From Paenibacillus sp. NFR01 (GTDB taxonomy: Bacteria; Bacillota; Bacilli; Paenibacillales; Paenibacillaceae), in contig NZ_FOIK01000010.1 of the NCBI RefSeq assembly GCF_900111565.1, positions 1-60,690 of the forward strand: 60,690 nt of DNA, in the 5' to 3' direction. The notes beneath the pieces are model-generated. The model ran no database searches. It had not been told where the DNA came from and saw nothing but the letters and a program-made list of their open reading frames with translations. Both the position numbers and the translations under genes were made by a program. Within the stretch, counting starts at the first letter, position 1. Each line of letters opens with the position of its first letter. Shown here piece by piece: positions 29,726 to 38,326 of this stretch.

Positions 29726-31414
29726 TTAAGGGAATAAGCGCAGCCGCTTTAGCTTGTCCGCCAGCCGCGGGCCGAAGCCCGGAAGCTGGCGGAGTTCCTC
29801 CTCGCGGAGCAGCCGCAGGGCGACCGCGCCTACGGCGAAGGCGGCGCAGCCGGCCAGCACGCCGAGCACGCTCTGCGCCAGGGCCGCGGTGCGGGAGCCG
29901 CCAAGGCCCGCCGCCTCCGCCGCGGCCGAGGCGCCGTAGCTGACGGCGGCGGCCGCAGCGGCCAGGCCCGCGAGCAGCGCCGCGGGCCGCACGGCAGCGT
30001 CTGCGAAGCGCAGCCGCAGATAACCCCGGCGGCGCAGCAGCAGCACGTTCAGCGCTGCCGCTGCGCCGTTCGCGGCCACGCTGGCGATGGCCGCGCCGGC
30101 AATGCCCTGCTGCGGAATCAGCAGCAGGTTGAGCGCCGCCTTGAGCAGCGCGGCGGCGAGCAAATGCAGGGCCGGGGCGCGCACGATGCCCAGCCCCTGC
30201 AGCAGCGCGGCGGAGATGATGCTGACGGTACCGCCCGCGGCGGTGAACGCCAGCCAGGCCATCGCCCCGCTGCCCGCGGCGTCCCCGTACAGTGCCGTAT
30301 TGACCGGCACTGCAAGAACGGCTAGGCCGACGGACGCGGCCAGGCCGAGCAGCCAGAACCAGCGCAGCGACAGGCTGCAGCGCTTCTCGATCAGCAGCCG
30401 GTCGCCGCGATAGTTGGCGTCGGCCAGCGCCGGAATAAAGACAACCGACAGGGAGGTCGCCAGCATCGTCACGAGCTGGACGAGCGGCAAACCGCGGTTG
30501 TAGATGCCGAACTGGACCATCGCAGCCGCATCACTCTGGCCGGAGGCGAGCAGACGGGGCACGGTGAAGACATCCACCAGCCCGATCAGAGGCGTTGCCA
30601 GGAGGCCGAGCATCACCGGCAGGCTATAGCCGAGCAGGCGGCGCAGCCGGCTGCCGGGAGCACTTCGGCCACCCGCCGCAGGCAAGGTTGCCGGCAGCTC
30701 CAGCGCGGCCGCTTCCTCGGCGGCCGTGCCGGGTTGCTGCTCGGCATCCGGCTCCCGCCCCTGCCGGTGCCGGCGCAGATAGAGCAGCACCACGAGCAGT
30801 CCGGCCGCGCCGCCGGCCGCCGACCCGAGCAGCGCGCCGGCGGCAATGCTGGCCGCATCGGCGCCTTCCCGGGTCAGGTAGAGCAGCAGCGCAATCATGA
30901 CGCCGACCCGCACCGTCTGTTCCACCACCTGCGAGACCGCGGTGGGCACCATGTTGTGCAGCCCCTGAAAATACCCCCGGAGCGCAGCCATCAGCGGAAC
31001 GACGGCTAGCGCCCAGGCACTGCTCCGCAGCGCGGCCGTAACATGGGAATTTCCAATCCACTTTGCCAGAAGCGGAGCGCCGGCGTAAACGGCGCAAGCC
31101 AGCAGCAGACCGCTGAGCAACGTCGTTAACGCGGATATTCGCAGCACCTTGCGGCCTTCCGCGGCATTCCTGCCCGCCGATGCCTCAGCGACGAATTTGG
31201 AAATCGCCGCCGGCAGGCCCAGCATGGCAACGGTAGCCAGCATATTGTAGAGCGGGTATACGGTGTTATAAATGCCGAACGCAGCATCTCCGCCCATGTT
31301 TTGCAGCGGAATCTTCTGCAGCGTTCCGATCAGCTTGGTTAAAATCGCTGCCGCGCTGAGTATAAATGCGCCTTCAAGCAATTTGGAGCCCTGCGAACTT
31401 TTTTTCATACGCAA
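29726..31414 (-). CDS. yabM: Polysaccharide/lipid flippase-like membrane protein, SpoVB/YabM family
   Basis: MOP-superfamily exporter with about fourteen membrane helices over 562 residues; the N-terminal SKLLEGAFILSAAAILTKLIGTLQKIPLQNMGGDAAFGIYN stretch is the family start. Relatives (SpoVB, MurJ, YabM) move lipid-linked cell-wall or cortex precursors. Residues about 218-250 form a hydrophilic Ala/Pro loop, and the C-terminal third is extremely Ala-rich, in a stretch of DNA with far higher GC than its neighbours. The start is TTG 6 nt after AGGAGA, or ATG two codons later. It lies between spoVT and mazG as in B. subtilis. Confidence 0.93.
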   Translation of the reverse strand: MRMKKSSQGSKLLEGAFILSAAAILTKLIGTLQKIPLQNMGGDAAFGIYNTVYPLYNMLATVAMLGLPAAISKFVAEASAGRNAAEGRKVLRISALTTLLSGLLLACAVYAGAPLLAKWIGNSHVTAALRSSAWALAVVPLMAALRGYFQGLHNMVPTAVSQVVEQTVRVGVMIALLLYLTREGADAASIAAGALLGSAAGGAAGLLVVLLYLRRHRQGREPDAEQQPGTAAEEAAALELPATLPAAGGRSAPGSRLRRLLGYSLPVMLGLLATPLIGLVDVFTVPRLLASGQSDAAAMVQFGIYNRGLPLVQLVTMLATSLSVVFIPALADANYRGDRLLIEKRCSLSLRWFWLLGLAASVGLAVLAVPVNTALYGDAAGSGAMAWLAFTAAGGTVSIISAALLQGLGIVRAPALHLLAAALLKAALNLLLIPQQGIAGAAIASVAANGAAAALNVLLLRRRGYLRLRFADAAVRPAALLAGLAAAAAAVSYGASAAAEAAGLGGSRTAALAQSVLGVLAGCAAFAVGAVALRLLREEELRQLPGFGPRLADKLKRLRLFP

Positions 31415-31482
31415 TAAACTTCTCCTGCCCTGATCTCCACCCGGAATGAATTTCTATATTATCACGTGCGGGAGGCAAAAGA

Positions 31483-31532
31483 CAAAAACCCCGCCTTCCC
31501 TTTGTCTATCATACCAAAAGGAAAGCGGGGCC
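31483..31532 (-). terminator. Terminator of spoVT
   Basis: A long stem CCCCGC-TTCC with GGGAA-GCGGGG followed by TTTTTGTC on the minus strand. Confidence 0.9.
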
Positions 31533-31549
31533 TGTAGTGCCAATACCGG

Positions 31550-32092
31550 TTACTGCTCCATTTGCTTGCCGAGGAACGCGGAGGCCGTCTCTGCCATCTT
31601 TATCTCGAGCTGAGACATTTTAACCGAATCGTCTTTGTTCAGCAATACCACACAGCCGATCGGATCGCCTCCCGAAATAATGGGAGCGGCTACATAACTG
31701 GATAAAGTTTCGGCATGCTCCTTCCCGATGTCGTAGCTGCCGTTGTTGGTTTCAAGCACCGTTTTACGATTCTCCATCACCCGTTCCAGCAGCAGGCCGA
31801 CCGGTTTTTCTAAATAATCCTTTTTTGAACCTCCGGCTAAGGCGATAAAGGTGTCGCGGTCCGTAATCATGGCGATATGCCCCGTGCTCTCATATAGCGA
31901 CTCGGCGTATTCTTTGGCAAAGTCGCCCAGCTCGCCGATCGGCGAATATTTCTTAAGTATGACTTCACCGTCGCGGTCGACGAAAATTTCCAGGGGATCG
32001 CCTTCACGGATGCGCAGCGTGCGCCGGATTTCCTTCGGTATTACCACCCGGCCAAGATCGTCGATACGGCGTACAATTCCAGTAGCTTTCAT
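31550..32092 (-). CDS. spoVT: Stage V sporulation protein T
   Basis: Forespore transcription factor that tunes the sigma-G regulon. The 180 residues have an N-terminal AbrB-like swapped-hairpin domain (about 3-50: GIVRRIDDLGRVVIPKEIRRTLRIREGDPLEIF) and a C-terminal GAF domain. The ribosome site is weak (GGGG about 14 nt upstream). A sigma-G promoter lies in front and a strong terminator behind. Confidence 0.98.
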   Translation of the reverse strand: MKATGIVRRIDDLGRVVIPKEIRRTLRIREGDPLEIFVDRDGEVILKKYSPIGELGDFAKEYAESLYESTGHIAMITDRDTFIALAGGSKKDYLEKPVGLLLERVMENRKTVLETNNGSYDIGKEHAETLSSYVAAPIISGGDPIGCVVLLNKDDSVKMSQLEIKMAETASAFLGKQMEQ

Positions 32093-32118
32093 TTCACAAG
32101 TTGCCCCGCTTTCTTAGG

Positions 32119-32147
32119 TAGTATGGTCCAACTACTGTCTTTATGGG
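32119..32147 (-). promoter_or_regulatory. Probable sigma-G promoter of spoVT
   Basis: The -10 CATACTA (32119-32125) is a perfect sigma-G box. CCCATA (32142-32147) is a partial -35, 16 nt upstream. B. subtilis spoVT is sigma-G dependent (known). Confidence 0.6.
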
Positions 32148-32225
32148 AAAGGATAATCCCAGCGATTTATCGTAATATCTGGACATAGTATTCATCTGTT
32201 CCCAATTCCTTATACGCCCCGCAAA

Positions 32226-32269
32226 TGAAAAACAAGCCTCCCCGCCGAGTAGGCGTAAGGAAGGCTTGT
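32226..32269 (-). terminator. Terminator of the prsA-like gene
   Basis: ACAAGCCT...AGGCTTGT stem with an inner GC-rich stem, followed by TTTTTC on the minus strand. It ends the fin-mfd-prsA group. Confidence 0.85.
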
Positions 32270-32283
32270 CCGGTTGTTTTTAT

Positions 32284-33339
32284 TTATTTCGCTGCTTCGG
32301 TAGCTGCAGGTTCTTCGGAGGCCGCAGGGGATGCGGACGGCGCAGCGCTTGCCGCCGCGCTCGCTTCCGGCGAGCTGGCCGGCAGGTCGATCTTCACGTT
32401 AAGCGACTCCATATCCTTCTCCATGAAGGATTCCAGGTTCTTGGAGGCCAGCGTGCTCTTTACGGTTTCTTTCTCGTCGGCGGTCAGCTGATCGAAGGTT
32501 CTTTCGGTCCGCGATTCAACCTCCATAATGTGGTAACCGTATACGGTTTTGACCGGATCGCTGATCGTGTTCAGCGGCAGCGTCTGCGCCGCTTTCTTGA
32601 ATTCCTCTACATAACCGCCGAGCGCGGTATCCTTATATTCGCCGCCGTTTTCCACGGAGCCCGTATCGTCCGAATACTCCTTCACGATTGCCGCGAAGTC
32701 TGCTCCGCCGTCGAGTTTGGTTTTGACCTCTTTGGCGATCTTGAGCGCGTCTTCGTCGCTGCGCTCTTTGCCGTCTTTGTCGGTCAGACCAACGAGGACA
32801 TGGCGCACGGTAGCCTTGGTGTAGTCGCCTTTGGTGGCTTCGAATTCCGTTTTGACTTGGTCATCGGTAATCTTCAGGAGCATGTCCTTATATACGGTAA
32901 GCACGCGCAGCATATACGCGCGGACATCGGCTTCCTTCAGATTTTGTTCTTTCAGGGAGCTTTCGTAGGTGTCACCCAGTCCCGATTTCAGCGATTCCAT
33001 CTGGGCGTCGGTTTCCTTCTCGGCCTCTTTCTTCGCTTCGTCGCTTGCCTTGCCGTCCAAATATTCAAACGCCACTTCCTGCTTCAGAATCGACTCCTTA
33101 AAAGCATCGATTTCCAGATAAGCAGCCTGCTGCGGCGTGAGGAATTTCATGATGCGCGTATCCAGATCAAACTCTTTCTCTGTGATGGTGCCGCCTTCAT
33201 AGGTTGCAACCGCTTTGCTGGTATCCTTCGCAGAATCGGCATTGTCGCTCTTGCCGCAGCCTGCCAGCATGGAAAAGGAAACGGCCGCCGCCAGCGAAAC
33301 CAGCAGCACCTTCCAGGATTTTTGTCTATTTAACCGCAT
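32284..33339 (-). CDS. prsA: PrsA-like peptidyl-prolyl isomerase lipoprotein
   Basis: Extracytoplasmic foldase attached to the membrane by lipid. The signal peptide ends in the lipobox LAGC (25-28). A SurA/PrsA helical region follows (about 45-165), then a parvulin domain (about 170-280: VRHVLVGLTDKDG through TVYGYHIMEVESRTE). The C-terminus is an Ala/Ser/Pro/Glu-rich tail. The gene starts inside the mfd 3' end (14-nt overlap) with GGGAG 9 nt upstream, so it is translated from the mfd message. It is not in this place in B. subtilis. The substrate is unknown. Confidence 0.93.
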   Translation of the reverse strand: MRLNRQKSWKVLLVSLAAAVSFSMLAGCGKSDNADSAKDTSKAVATYEGGTITEKEFDLDTRIMKFLTPQQAAYLEIDAFKESILKQEVAFEYLDGKASDEAKKEAEKETDAQMESLKSGLGDTYESSLKEQNLKEADVRAYMLRVLTVYKDMLLKITDDQVKTEFEATKGDYTKATVRHVLVGLTDKDGKERSDEDALKIAKEVKTKLDGGADFAAIVKEYSDDTGSVENGGEYKDTALGGYVEEFKKAAQTLPLNTISDPVKTVYGYHIMEVESRTERTFDQLTADEKETVKSTLASKNLESFMEKDMESLNVKIDLPASSPEASAAASAAPSASPAASEEPAATEAAK

Positions 33340-36300
33340 TGTGTAGTTCTCCCTTCGATTTTAACGACTGTTTCGCCGCCGCCAGAAAACTTTCCAGCAA
33401 TTCCAGCAGCTCTTTGTCATTGAGATTTTTTGTTTTCAGCCGGATGGCCGCTTTCGCATCTCTATCAAATTGTACACGTCTTTCGAAGCTATTGCCAACC
33501 TTGGCCAGCTTAGCGGTATCGAACGCCGCCGCTGCGCCTTCATGGAAATTCAGCACCGCTTCGTCTCCGCGCCGGATGATCGACTCCAGCCCGTACAGCT
33601 TGCCGTACACCTTAAGCCGGGCCACGGACAAGAGGTTGACCACCGATTCCGGCAGTTCGCCAAACCGGTCCAGAAGCTCATCCTCAAGCTCGGCTGCATC
33701 GTCGAAAGACGACACCGCGGCGACCTTTTTGTAGATTTCAATTTTCTGGATGCTGTCGTAAATATACTCGGACGGAAGATACGCGTCAATCGACAAATCA
33801 ATGACCGTGTTTCCTTGCTTCAGTGAGGTATCTTCTTCCCCGAGCACCGTAACCTTGCGCTTGCGGATTTCCTCCGCCAGCATCTGCGAATACAGGTCGA
33901 ATCCGACCGACGCAATAAACCCGTGCTGTTCCGCGCCCAGCAGATTGCCTGCACCGCGGATGGACAGGTCGCGCATGGCGATTTTGAAGCCGGAGCCCAG
34001 CTCCGTGAACTCCTTAATCGACTGCAGCCGCTTCTCCGCCACCTCAGTCAGTACCTTATCACGCTGATACGTAAAATACGCATAAGCGATCCGGTTGGAA
34101 CGGCCCACACGCCCCCGCAGCTGGTACAGCTGGGAGAGTCCCATTTTGTCGGCATCGTGCACGATCAGCGTGTTGACGTTCGGGATGTCCACGCCGGTCT
34201 CGATGATGCTGGTGCTGACCAGCACATCGTATTCCCCGTCCAGAAAGTCAAGAATCGTTTTCTCCAGCTCGCCCTCCGACATTTGGCCATGGCCGATGCC
34301 GACCCGGGCTTCCGGAACCAGCATGGAGATTTGCGCCGCCATTTCCTGAATGCCCTGTACGCGGTTGTAGAGATAATACACCTGCCCGCCGCGCGCCAGT
34401 TCGCGTTCCACCGCTTCGCGGATGAGCGTCTGACTGTGCTCGACCACATAGGTCTGCACCGGGAACCGGTTCTCCGGCGGCGTTTCGATAACCGACAGAT
34501 CGCGCACGCCGAGCATCGACATATGCAGCGTCCGCGGAATCGGCGTCGCCGTCAGCGTCAGCACGTCGACGTTGGTCTTCAGCTTTTTGAGCTTCTCTTT
34601 ATGCGTAACCCCGAACCGCTGCTCTTCATCGACGATTAGCAGACCGAGATCCTTAAACACCATGTCCTGCGACAGCAGGCGATGCGTCCCGATAATGACA
34701 TCAACCGTTCCCTGCCGCACGCCCTTAAGCGTTTCGTTCTGCTCTTTGCGGCTGCGGAAGCGGCTGAGCACCTGAATGTTCAGCGGATAATTGGCGAAGC
34801 GTTCGCGGAAGGTCTCGTAATGCTGCTGCGCCAGAATGGTCGTCGGCACCAGCACGGCCACCTGCTTTCCTTCGATCGCCGCTTTGAAGGCGGCGCGGAT
34901 CGCCACTTCGGTTTTGCCGTATCCAACGTCTCCGCATAAAAGACGATCCATCGGCCGGTTTTGTTCCATGTCCTTTTTGATTTCCTCGATTGCCCGCAGC
35001 TGGTCGCGGGTCTCCTCGTACGGGAACATCTCCTCGAACTCGCGCTGCTCCTGCGTATCCTTCTCGAAGCCGTATCCCAGCGCGCTTTGCCGCTCCGCGT
35101 ACAATTTGATCAAATCGTCGGCGATATCCTGAACGGAGGAACGCACCTTGCTCGTAACCCTTGTCCATTCATTGCCGCCAAGCTTATATACCTTCGGTTC
35201 CTTGTCCTCGGAGCCGACGTATTTCTGAATAAGATCGATCTGATCGATCGGCACGGACAGCTTATCGCCGCCGGCATACATAATATGCATATAATCCCGA
35301 TGAATGCCGCTGACCTCAAGCGTCCCGATGCCCATGTATTTGCCGATGCCATGATTTTGATGCACGACGTAATCGCCAATCTTCAGCTCGGTATAGCTCT
35401 TGATCCGCTCGGCGTTGTCCATCCCCCGTGAGGATGCTTTACGCGCCTTGCGCTGCTTTTGCGAGAACATTTCGCCTTCCGTAATGACGGCCAGATGAAT
35501 CGAAGGCATTTCAAAACCCGAGCCCAGGTTCCCCTGCAGAATGGTCGGCTCCTCAATGCCGTAATCATACAGGACACGCCGCACGCGTTCGATCCGTTCT
35601 TCTCCACTGGCCAGCATAACGACCTGAACGCCGGATTTATGCCAGCGCTCCATCTCGGTCTTGAGCACGTTCATCTGCCCGTGGAAATCCTGCATGCCGC
35701 GGCTGATAAAGCCGAGGATGTTCTGGGGCTGAATATGCGGAACCTGCCGCAGGAAAATCGACATAAAGAGGCTTTGAAACGGGCGGCGATACATAATCGT
35801 GTCATTATCGACGGATAAGTGCAGGTCGGGCAGCGTTTTGCCGTTTTGCAGCAGATGTAGATTCCACTCCGATTCATCACGCTCCAGCTGTTTGGCCGTT
35901 TCCAGCAGCCGCGCCGGTTCATCCAGCACGAGAACGGTGTCCTTGGCCATGTAGTCGTATAAGTGGGTCCGTTCGGGATATAAGAGACTGATATATTTAT
36001 AGATTTCAGGAAAATACGTGCCCTCGCGCAGCATCTCCAGCTCGCGGCCGATCTCCTCCCGCAGACGCAGCTTCGCCTGCCGGTCGGTCATCTTCTCCAG
36101 CTGCCGCTCCATCATTGCCGCCGCTTGAACGGCTGCCGCATCCAGGCGCTCGCGGTCCGCAATAATCTCTTTGGCCGGCGTAATGGTCACGCTGCGCACC
36201 TTGTCGATGGAACGCTGATCAGCCGGATCGAAGGTGCGGATGGAATCCACTTCGTCGTCGAACAGCTCCACCCGGTAGGCCAGCTGCGAAGTCATCGGAT

Positions 36301-36856
36301 AAAAGTCGATGATGCCGCCGCGGACGCTGATCTCGCCGCGGTTCTCCACCCGTTCCACCCGCTCATAGCCCATCTCGATCATGGCATGCAGGAACTCATC
36401 GAGCGACAGGGTACCCTCCTGGGTTACCGTCAGCTGCGCCTTGCCCATAACTGGCGCCGAAGGCAGCAGCCGGCGGACACCGGAATACGGCACAACCACA
36501 ATGCCGCGGAAGCCCTGCGCGCATTTGGTCAGCACATCGATGCGCTGGGCCAGCGTCTCCGGACTGGAGACCGCCGCTTCTGCAGCGACAAGCTCATTCG
36601 CGGGATATAAAAGAACCTGGTCCGAGGAAAGCGCTTCCTGCAAATCTTCGGCGATCTTTTGGGCCGAGAACATATTATGGGTAACGACCAGCAGTGGACG
36701 TTTGATATCCTCATACAGCGCAGCCAACATAATCTGTCTTGCCGAACCGGATAAGCCCGAAATGAGCTGCTCCTTCATCCCCGCGGCTAAGCCGCGCGAA
36801 ATCGACTGGAAATCAGAATCCTTGGAAAATGCTTCAATCAGACGTTGTAACAACAA
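33326..36856 (-). CDS. mfd: Transcription-repair coupling factor Mfd
   Basis: Removes RNA polymerase stalled at DNA lesions and recruits UvrA. The 1176-residue protein has an N-terminal UvrB-homology region, the RNA polymerase interaction domain with YVVHQNHGIGKYMGIGTLEV, and a RecG-like helicase with Walker A GDVGYGKTE (about 641-649) and box II DEEQRFGV (about 742). The TRG region and the D7 domain at the end complete it. Translation probably begins at one of two adjacent TTG codons after AGAGAGGTG. It follows fin as in B. subtilis. Confidence 0.98.
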   Translation of the reverse strand: MLLQRLIEAFSKDSDFQSISRGLAAGMKEQLISGLSGSARQIMLAALYEDIKRPLLVVTHNMFSAQKIAEDLQEALSSDQVLLYPANELVAAEAAVSSPETLAQRIDVLTKCAQGFRGIVVVPYSGVRRLLPSAPVMGKAQLTVTQEGTLSLDEFLHAMIEMGYERVERVENRGEISVRGGIIDFYPMTSQLAYRVELFDDEVDSIRTFDPADQRSIDKVRSVTITPAKEIIADRERLDAAAVQAAAMMERQLEKMTDRQAKLRLREEIGRELEMLREGTYFPEIYKYISLLYPERTHLYDYMAKDTVLVLDEPARLLETAKQLERDESEWNLHLLQNGKTLPDLHLSVDNDTIMYRRPFQSLFMSIFLRQVPHIQPQNILGFISRGMQDFHGQMNVLKTEMERWHKSGVQVVMLASGEERIERVRRVLYDYGIEEPTILQGNLGSGFEMPSIHLAVITEGEMFSQKQRKARKASSRGMDNAERIKSYTELKIGDYVVHQNHGIGKYMGIGTLEVSGIHRDYMHIMYAGGDKLSVPIDQIDLIQKYVGSEDKEPKVYKLGGNEWTRVTSKVRSSVQDIADDLIKLYAERQSALGYGFEKDTQEQREFEEMFPYEETRDQLRAIEEIKKDMEQNRPMDRLLCGDVGYGKTEVAIRAAFKAAIEGKQVAVLVPTTILAQQHYETFRERFANYPLNIQVLSRFRSRKEQNETLKGVRQGTVDVIIGTHRLLSQDMVFKDLGLLIVDEEQRFGVTHKEKLKKLKTNVDVLTLTATPIPRTLHMSMLGVRDLSVIETPPENRFPVQTYVVEHSQTLIREAVERELARGGQVYYLYNRVQGIQEMAAQISMLVPEARVGIGHGQMSEGELEKTILDFLDGEYDVLVSTSIIETGVDIPNVNTLIVHDADKMGLSQLYQLRGRVGRSNRIAYAYFTYQRDKVLTEVAEKRLQSIKEFTELGSGFKIAMRDLSIRGAGNLLGAEQHGFIASVGFDLYSQMLAEEIRKRKVTVLGEEDTSLKQGNTVIDLSIDAYLPSEYIYDSIQKIEIYKKVAAVSSFDDAAELEDELLDRFGELPESVVNLLSVARLKVYGKLYGLESIIRRGDEAVLNFHEGAAAAFDTAKLAKVGNSFERRVQFDRDAKAAIRLKTKNLNDKELLELLESFLAAAKQSLKSKGELHNAVK

Positions 36857-36926
36857 AAGACACCTCTCTTACTGAACAGGCTGGCCCTAACCTTTCCGCT
36901 ATGCCGCAACCTGTGATGATGGGAAT

Positions 36927-36962
36927 CGAAAACAAGCCTTAGCTGATAAGAGCCAAGGCTTG
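36927..36962 (-). terminator. Terminator between fin and mfd
   Basis: CAAGCCTTAGCT (36933-36944) pairs with AGCCAAGGCTTG (36951-36962), followed by TTTTCG on the minus strand. It allows fin to be expressed alone in the forespore while mfd uses read-through or an unseen promoter. Confidence 0.8.
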
Positions 36963-36992
36963 CGGATAACGATAGAGACCGCCTTCCCTTGC

Positions 36993-37223
36993 CTACTGCA
37001 GCGGACTGGCCAGCAGACTGAGCTCAGGGTTGTTCTCCAAGGCCTCCTTGCAATAATCGCATGTCACCTTCACCGTAATTTCACCGTTCGGATCATATGC
37101 GATCATCTCTCTGCGCTCCGCAGGGGTTAAGGTATGAAGACCGAGCCGAATTTCGGAAATGTTCCGCTTATCGATGCTTCCGAGAAAGGTCCGGCAGTGT
37201 CTGCACACATAGTTTATTGCCAT
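36993..37223 (-). CDS. fin: Anti-sigma-F factor Fin (YabK)
   Basis: Small zinc protein that helps switch the forespore from sigma-F to sigma-G (established in B. subtilis). The 76-residue product has the pairs Cys7/Cys10 (CRHC) and Cys55/Cys58 (CDYC) and the family segment RLGLHTLTPAERREMI. It has an AGGAGGCA site upstream of its ATG. It lies between pth and mfd in the conserved order. Confidence 0.95.
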   Translation of the reverse strand: MAINYVCRHCRTFLGSIDKRNISEIRLGLHTLTPAERREMIAYDPNGEITVKVTCDYCKEALENNPELSLLASPLQ

Positions 37224-37306
37224 CTATATGCCTCCTGAAGGTAGTATATACCGTAAGTATACCCCGTCCTTCGGCGGTTTAGCCTGGAGGCATGGCCGGT
37301 TTCCCG

Positions 37307-37867
37307 TCAGCCGTTGAATTTGGCCATCGTCTGCTCGAACGTATTCCGCAGGCTGAATTCAAGCGCATCGCAGGTATCCGTAATCATCGCATTCAGCTTA
37401 TCGCCTTCTTTTTTCGGAAACGCGGACAATACGTAGTCGACAATGGCAAATCCGGGTTCCGGGCGGGAGATGCCCATGCGCACACGGTTAAAATTTTGCG
37501 TGCCCGTATGCTGAATGATCGATTTGATGCCATTATGTCCTCCGGCGCTTCCCTGATAACGCAGCCGGATTTTTCCGATTTCGGTATCCAGGTCGTCATA
37601 GACGACAATCAGGTCTTCCAGGCTCACTTTATAATATTCCATGTAGGCACGGACGGATTCTCCGGACAGGTTCATAAATGTTAACGGTTTGATGAGCACT
37701 GTCTTTACGCCGTCGATTACGCCTTCGCTGATAACCGCTTTGCATTTATTCTGGTTAAATGCCATCCCGTGCCGATCGGCCAGCGCATCCAGCGCCATAA
37801 AGCCGACATTATGCCGGGTTTTGGCATACTCCCGGCCGGGATTTCCCAGTCCTACAATCCATTTCAT
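37307..37867 (-). CDS. pth: Peptidyl-tRNA hydrolase
   Basis: Recycles peptidyl-tRNAs released prematurely. The 186-residue protein begins MKWIVGLGNPGREYAKTRHN with catalytic His19 and Asn10, and carries PLTFMNLSG, VYDDLD and GSAGGHNGIKSI. I start at this ATG, behind AAAGGA; the open frame runs 35 codons further upstream, but that stretch overlaps the divergent small gene's promoter. Confidence 0.98.
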   Translation of the reverse strand: MKWIVGLGNPGREYAKTRHNVGFMALDALADRHGMAFNQNKCKAVISEGVIDGVKTVLIKPLTFMNLSGESVRAYMEYYKVSLEDLIVVYDDLDTEIGKIRLRYQGSAGGHNGIKSIIQHTGTQNFNRVRMGISRPEPGFAIVDYVLSAFPKKEGDKLNAMITDTCDALEFSLRNTFEQTMAKFNG

Positions 37868-37917
37868 GTTCAGGCTGATCCTTTCTGCCGGTCCTATAAG
37901 CAATCGGCCCCGGTTTT

Positions 37918-37926
37918 TGGTACAAT
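37918..37926 (+). promoter_or_regulatory. Extended -10 promoter for the plus-strand small gene
   Basis: TGGTACAAT on the plus strand gives a TG-extended -10 (TACAAT, 37921-37926). No convincing -35 is present. It is divergent to pth and 73 nt before the small ORF. Confidence 0.4.
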
Positions 37927-37998
37927 ATGTGTTATGAGGCGACACGAATACGTTCGCCGCGACCCATTTCATACTCCGAAGACAGGTGATGATGCACG

Positions 37999-38199
37999 AT
38001 GCTCCCTCAAGGCGTAACCTTAACCCATCAGCGCCATTTCCAGTACCACATCCAGTTTGCCGTGCCTGTCGAAGTTTACCGGAACAATGAGTTCGTTGCC
38101 ATCGGCGTAATGACGGCGGCGGACGACAGTTTCGTCGAGCTCGAAGGCACGCTCTTTAACCGTAGCTTGTTCACCTTTTTCTCGCGTCCCGGCTATTAG
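37999..38199 (+). CDS. Small conserved-looking protein of unknown function, opposite strand
   Basis: I do not recognise this 66-residue product. It reads like a real protein: AGGTGA lies 9 nt before ATG, and its codons end mainly in G or C, as in neighbouring genes. The sequence is a plausible small beta-rich domain (FAVPVEVYRNNEFVAIGVMT, then SFVELEGTLFNRSLFTFFSRPGY). It has no signal peptide, membrane helix or cysteine. It runs against the surrounding operon in the prs-pth gap, with a possible extended -10 promoter upstream and a 17-bp hairpin downstream. The antisense frame over it has poor codon use and no ribosome site. Confidence 0.72.
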   Translation: MLPQGVTLTHQRHFQYHIQFAVPVEVYRNNEFVAIGVMTAADDSFVELEGTLFNRSLFTFFSRPGY

Positions 38200-38234
38200 T
38201 GGGCAGGCCATCTACAGGGCGGCATCACGCCGAC

Positions 38235-38272
38235 AAGGGTTACATCTTCCGCTGACGGAAGGTGTAACCCTT
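38235..38272. terminator. 17-bp hairpin between the small gene and prs (possible shared terminator)
   Basis: AAGGGTTACATCTTCCG (38235-38251) and CGGAAGGTGTAACCCTT (38256-38272) pair with one G-T wobble and a CTGA loop. It lies between two converging genes. Neither side has a strong T run, so termination is plausible but not certain. Confidence 0.55.
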
Positions 38273-38326
38273 TACTGCTTTCGGCGGGATGAACCGTAGT
38301 CCCCGCATGCCAAGCCTCACTTATGG

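Noticed and set aside
32266..33333. Plus-strand frame of 355 codons across the prsA-like gene
   Set aside because: Antisense to a lipoprotein with a clear signal peptide and parvulin domain.
38020..38211. Minus-strand frame of 63 codons in the prs-pth gap
   Set aside because: The plus-strand frame over the same bases has better codon bias and a ribosome site, so this one is treated as its shadow.
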